Positions 61,311 through 64,000 of a stretch of DNA of 64,000 nucleotides are shown in pieces. The stretch spans positions 20,613 through 84,612 of the forward strand of contig NZ_JAQRFN010000019.1 in the NCBI RefSeq assembly GCF_028598555.1. The letters run 5' to 3'. Each line of letters begins with the position of its first letter. Position 1 is the stretch's first letter. The notes under the pieces were generated by a model, which saw nothing but the letters and a program-made list of their open reading frames with translations, searched no databases and was not told the DNA's origin. Position numbers and translations under genes: made by a program. This DNA comes from Xenorhabdus anantnagensis (GTDB lineage: Bacteria > Pseudomonadota > Gammaproteobacteria > Enterobacterales > Enterobacteriaceae).

Positions 61311-62672
61311 TTACCTCCCGCTGCCAGCGAAATCCGAAAAACGGGTATATTGCGCCTCAAACCGCACACGTACCGTGCCTGTCGGTCCCTGTCGCTGCTT
61401 ACCGATAATAATTTCGGCAATACCGATATCCGGCGTGTTCTCGTGATAAACCTCATCGCGGTAAAGGTGCAGGATCAAATCCGCATCCTGCTCCAGTGAA
61501 CCGGAATCACGCAGGTCCCCATTGTTAGGGCGTTTATCGGAACGGTTTTCGACTTGTCGGTTAAGCTGGGACAGCGCCAGTACCGGGCAATCCAGTTCTT
61601 TGCCTAACGCTTTCAGGCTGCGGGAGATATCGGCAATTTCCTGTGTGCGGTTTTCCTGTCCGGGTGCGCACATCAGCTGGAGGTAATCCACCATAATCAG
61701 GGCCGGTTGACCGTATTTGCGGGTATAACGGCGGGCACGGGCGCGTAATAAAGCGGGAGTCTGGAGGCTGCAATCATCAATAATCAGCCGCTGATCCCAG
61801 CGAGAAAACTGCTCCAGACTCTGGCTGATGCGCCCCCACTGTTCATCATCCAGCAGGCCACTGCGCAATGCTGTTAACGCCACGCCGCCTTCCATCGCCG
61901 ACAGACGGAGCATCAGTTGGGCGATCGGCATTTCCAGACTGAAAATCTGCACCACCGCATCCTCACGGCTTCGTAATGCACCGAGACAACACGCCAGTGC
62001 CAGTGCGGTTTTGCCCATTGAAGGACGGGCAGCCAGCAGGATCAGATCCCCCGGCTGTAAGCCACAGGTCATGTCATCCAGCACCTGAAACCCGGTCGGT
62101 GTCCCGGTGATCCCGTTACTGCCCTGAATGCGCTCCAGATGAGAAATCAGTGCCTCGGCGCCCTGCAACAGGGTGACTGCCTGCTGTTGTCGGGCAGCCC
62201 CTTTTTCGGCCAAGCGGAACAACTGACTTTCGGCCTGTTCAGCCAGCGTAGCGGCTTGCACATGGGGCTGAAAAACCTCCGTGCTGAGGGTATTGCCCAG
62301 CGCCAGTAACTGACGCAACTGACTTTTTTCGGCCACCATGCGGGCGTATTCCACAATATTGGCGGCACTGGGCGTGTTTTTGCACAGTTCGGCCACATAG
62401 GCAAAGCCCCCCACGCTGTCCAGATGCCCCTGATGGGTCAGTAAATCCGCCAGGGTGAGCAAATCATACGGCGTATTTTTTTCTGTCAGCTCGACTATCA
62501 CCTGAAACAGTATCCGGTGGGCCGGAAAGAAAAAATCGTCCGGGGTGAGTAGCTGAACAAGGTCATCCCAGCGGTCATTATCCAGTATCAATCCGCCAAT
62601 CACGGCCATTTCAGCGTAACCATTGCTGGGTTGTACTTCATTAGCGGCGTGTAAAAAATCATGCCTGTGCAT
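61311..62672 (-). CDS. dnaB: Replicative DNA helicase, DnaB type
   Basis: 453 residues from ATG 62672 (SD GGGAGG). N-terminal domain (EMAVIGGLILDNDRWDDLVQLL, NTPYDLLTLADLL) and a RecA-like C-terminal domain with Walker A ARPSMGKTALAL, Walker B LIMVDYLQLM and SQLNRQVENR...DLRDSG. It supplies helicase activity to ICE replication. It overlaps by 14 nt the preceding small gene. Confidence 0.93.
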   Translation of the reverse strand: MHRHDFLHAANEVQPSNGYAEMAVIGGLILDNDRWDDLVQLLTPDDFFFPAHRILFQVIVELTEKNTPYDLLTLADLLTHQGHLDSVGGFAYVAELCKNTPSAANIVEYARMVAEKSQLRQLLALGNTLSTEVFQPHVQAATLAEQAESQLFRLAEKGAARQQQAVTLLQGAEALISHLERIQGSNGITGTPTGFQVLDDMTCGLQPGDLILLAARPSMGKTALALACCLGALRSREDAVVQIFSLEMPIAQLMLRLSAMEGGVALTALRSGLLDDEQWGRISQSLEQFSRWDQRLIIDDCSLQTPALLRARARRYTRKYGQPALIMVDYLQLMCAPGQENRTQEIADISRSLKALGKELDCPVLALSQLNRQVENRSDKRPNNGDLRDSGSLEQDADLILHLYRDEVYHENTPDIGIAEIIIGKQRQGPTGTVRVRFEAQYTRFSDFAGSGR

Positions 62673-63045
62673 CACCGGCCTCCCTGCTGACATCATTCAG
62701 CGCCGCGATTAACCGCTGTTGCAGTTGAGGGGAAGTCACCCAGAACAGCACTTCGTTGGCGGTTAAATACTGCGGTTTACCCTGCGCCCAGCCACATTCC
62801 AACAAGGCCACATCATCCGGTGTCCCTGGCATCAGTGACTGTGCCCGTAATTCGTCTTCACTGCGGGGACTGAAATGCTCAACGAGGTCGGGGGAAACGC
62901 CCCAGACAGCCGGTAATAATGCCTGAAACTTTGCCTGCGCCGCTTGACGATCCGGTGCATCTACAAAAACAAACCACTCATCATCACTGAACGGTAATTC
63001 AACATGCTCATAACGAAAGCAGACGACTCGCCAGATAACATTCAT
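62659..63045 (-). CDS. Conserved ICE protein between parA and dnaB
   Basis: 128 residues. Not recognised; N-terminal VIWRVVCFRYEHVELPFSDDEWFVFVDA and QQRLIAALNDVS at the end. It overlaps parA's end (4 nt) and dnaB's start, so it is translationally coupled. A small gene here is usual in this ICE type. Confidence 0.7.
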   Translation of the reverse strand: MNVIWRVVCFRYEHVELPFSDDEWFVFVDAPDRQAAQAKFQALLPAVWGVSPDLVEHFSPRSEDELRAQSLMPGTPDDVALLECGWAQGKPQYLTANEVLFWVTSPQLQQRLIAALNDVSREAGDAQA

Positions 63046-63938
63046 TGTGTATCTCCCGTCGGTTGTTCAGTCAGTACCGCATCGAATTTCTCCGCCCATA
63101 GGGGCACTAACTCACAGGCGAGACTGTGTATGGTGTGTGCGGCCGCCGGACTTTTCCGGGTGGTTTTATATTCAAGGCGATGCACGGGCTGGGCACGGAC
63201 ATGTCCCAGTTTGTAGATATCCAACAGGTCTATCCGGGTTTTCAGCAGCTGATAAATCTGCCTGCTACCCAGTGCCGACGCGTCATACCGTCTGTGATTG
63301 ATAATGTCAGTCAGTTCATTCAGTGTATCCCGGTCAAGATTCGTCCCTTCAATCCCATTGACCAATATCTGGATAGCAGGCAACCGAATACCGTAGTTTT
63401 CAAAGGGTCGGAGCCGGGTCAGCATCCGCAGGGTGCCGCGCAGGAACTCGCGGACATCGGGCAGAATCGGTTTGATTATCCCCAGAACGCCCTGTGTGGC
63501 CGCCAGTACAACCAGCTCGCTCATCACACCTGTCGCACCTTTGGAATCAATGAAAATGATATCGTACTGACTGAAGAGCGGATGTTGCAGAATGTTGCGC
63601 AAGCGTAAACGCCCGTCGGGGGCATGCAGCATCGCCGTTGGCAGGAGTTCATCGGGATCGTTGGAGATCAGAACATCCAGATTTTTAATTATTGAACGGG
63701 AAATGATCTGCTCAGGCTGGTTCAGATCCACCGTCTGCATCAGTAATTCATACAAACCCGTCGGGGCTTCATAGTGCAGGGGAAAAATACTGCTGGCAGT
63801 GGTTTGCGAATAATCCGCATCAATCAGGAGAACGCGAAAACCGGCATCGGCAAAAAATCCGGCCAGATTGGCGGCATGGGTGGATTTACCTTCGCCACCT
63901 TTGGGGGAAATTATCGGAAGAATTATCATTTTGTACAC
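63042..63938 (-). CDS. parA: ParA family partition ATPase
   Basis: 298 residues, GTG 63938 or ATG 63929 start. Deviant Walker A PKGGEGKSTHAANLA, then DADYSQTTASSIFPL, Walker B IIFIDSKGATGV. ParA-like protein of SPI-7-type ICEs (Soj-like), usually the first gene next to attL. The 62 nt upstream carry an inverted repeat (63930-63960). The left attachment site is therefore probably just beyond the window. Confidence 0.9.
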   Translation of the reverse strand: MYKMIILPIISPKGGEGKSTHAANLAGFFADAGFRVLLIDADYSQTTASSIFPLHYEAPTGLYELLMQTVDLNQPEQIISRSIIKNLDVLISNDPDELLPTAMLHAPDGRLRLRNILQHPLFSQYDIIFIDSKGATGVMSELVVLAATQGVLGIIKPILPDVREFLRGTLRMLTRLRPFENYGIRLPAIQILVNGIEGTNLDRDTLNELTDIINHRRYDASALGSRQIYQLLKTRIDLLDIYKLGHVRAQPVHRLEYKTTRKSPAAAHTIHSLACELVPLWAEKFDAVLTEQPTGDTQ

Positions 63939-63960
63939 TCATTAAAGTTAAGCGTACAAA
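63930..63960. promoter_or_regulatory. Inverted repeat overlapping the parA start
   Basis: TTTGTAC (63930-63936) and GTACAAA (63954-63960), 17 nt apart, flank the parA start. A ParA-type repressor site is plausible. Promoter boxes are not clear. Confidence 0.4.
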
Positions 63961-64000
63961 TCGGACAAGTTAGGAAATTTTACATTGAATTAACTTACGA

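Noticed and set aside
63939..64000. Attachment site or tRNA end next to parA
   Set aside because: No tRNA-like sequence in the last 60 bases; attL should lie outside the window.

Overview
The window is about 64 kb from inside an integrative and conjugative element (ICE) of the SPI-7 / PFGI-1 / PAPI-1 type. The backbone genes read almost entirely on the minus strand and follow the usual order of this family: parA, a small conserved gene, dnaB-type helicase, ICE-type parB, DUF2857, STY4528-type replication protein, TIGR03761, topB, DUF3577 and ssb. The transfer genes follow (PilL-like lipoprotein, TIGR03759, TIGR03765, TraD, TIGR03747, RAQPRD, TIGR03758/03745/03750/03746/03749/03752/03751, TraC-type ATPase, TIGR03757/03756/03755, TraG). 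The relaxase, the active integrase and the attachment sites are not in the window. The host is most likely a gammaproteobacterium of the Enterobacterales. A Morganellaceae host such as Xenorhabdus, Photorhabdus or Providencia fits the VgrG/Rhs style and the AT-rich cargo, but this is inference from style and not from a marker gene.

From low to high coordinates: 1-3.6 kb is an antirestriction/accessory module (partial N-6 DNA methylase, YubB-like protein, frameshifted CbtA-like gene, two tandem ArdB/KlcA-like genes). 4.2-16 kb is a large defence island. It holds a SNF2 helicase, a MORC/MutL-like GHKL ATPase, an unknown protein and a McrB-like AAA+ ATPase in one operon, then a Vsr endonuclease and a LlaJI-type restriction pair (McrB-like plus McrC-like) divergent from a Dcm-type cytosine methyltransferase with an N-terminal HTH. 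16-19 kb is a decayed zone with relics of two transfer genes around a broken XerDC-type integrase. 19.9-24.5 kb holds TraG to TIGR03757. 24.9-33.4 kb is a T6SS-type cargo: broken VgrG, EagR chaperone, Rhs with an AHH nuclease tip, and a likely immunity gene. 33.4-48.8 kb is the main mating-pair-formation block with TraD, interrupted by a DUF5710 gene and a methyltransferase. 49.2-52.3 kb is cargo (Abi/HEPN protein, broken PrpF-like isomerase, fatty-acid hydroxylase). 52.8-64 kb is the replication and partition module.

Three related structured RNA elements on the minus strand lie upstream of the antirestriction genes, upstream of the DUF3577/ssb genes and beside topB, and beside the integrase. 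Position and structure fit the STAXI RNA motif (SSB, Topoisomerase, Antirestriction, XerDC Integrase). I also see a family of short leaders, apparently undescribed, at five genes. In each, one hairpin arm is complementary both to an upstream arm and, strongly in three copies, to the Shine-Dalgarno region of the next gene, which looks like a translational switch. Other noncoding signals are four 36-bp tandem repeats after the replication gene and a structured region next to a Ner-like regulator.

Several genes are broken: SNF2 helicase (8-T run), VgrG (nonsense), integrase (frameshift and amber), PrpF-like (ochre) and CbtA-like (1-nt shift). Some could be sequencing errors, so the raw reads matter before calling them decayed.
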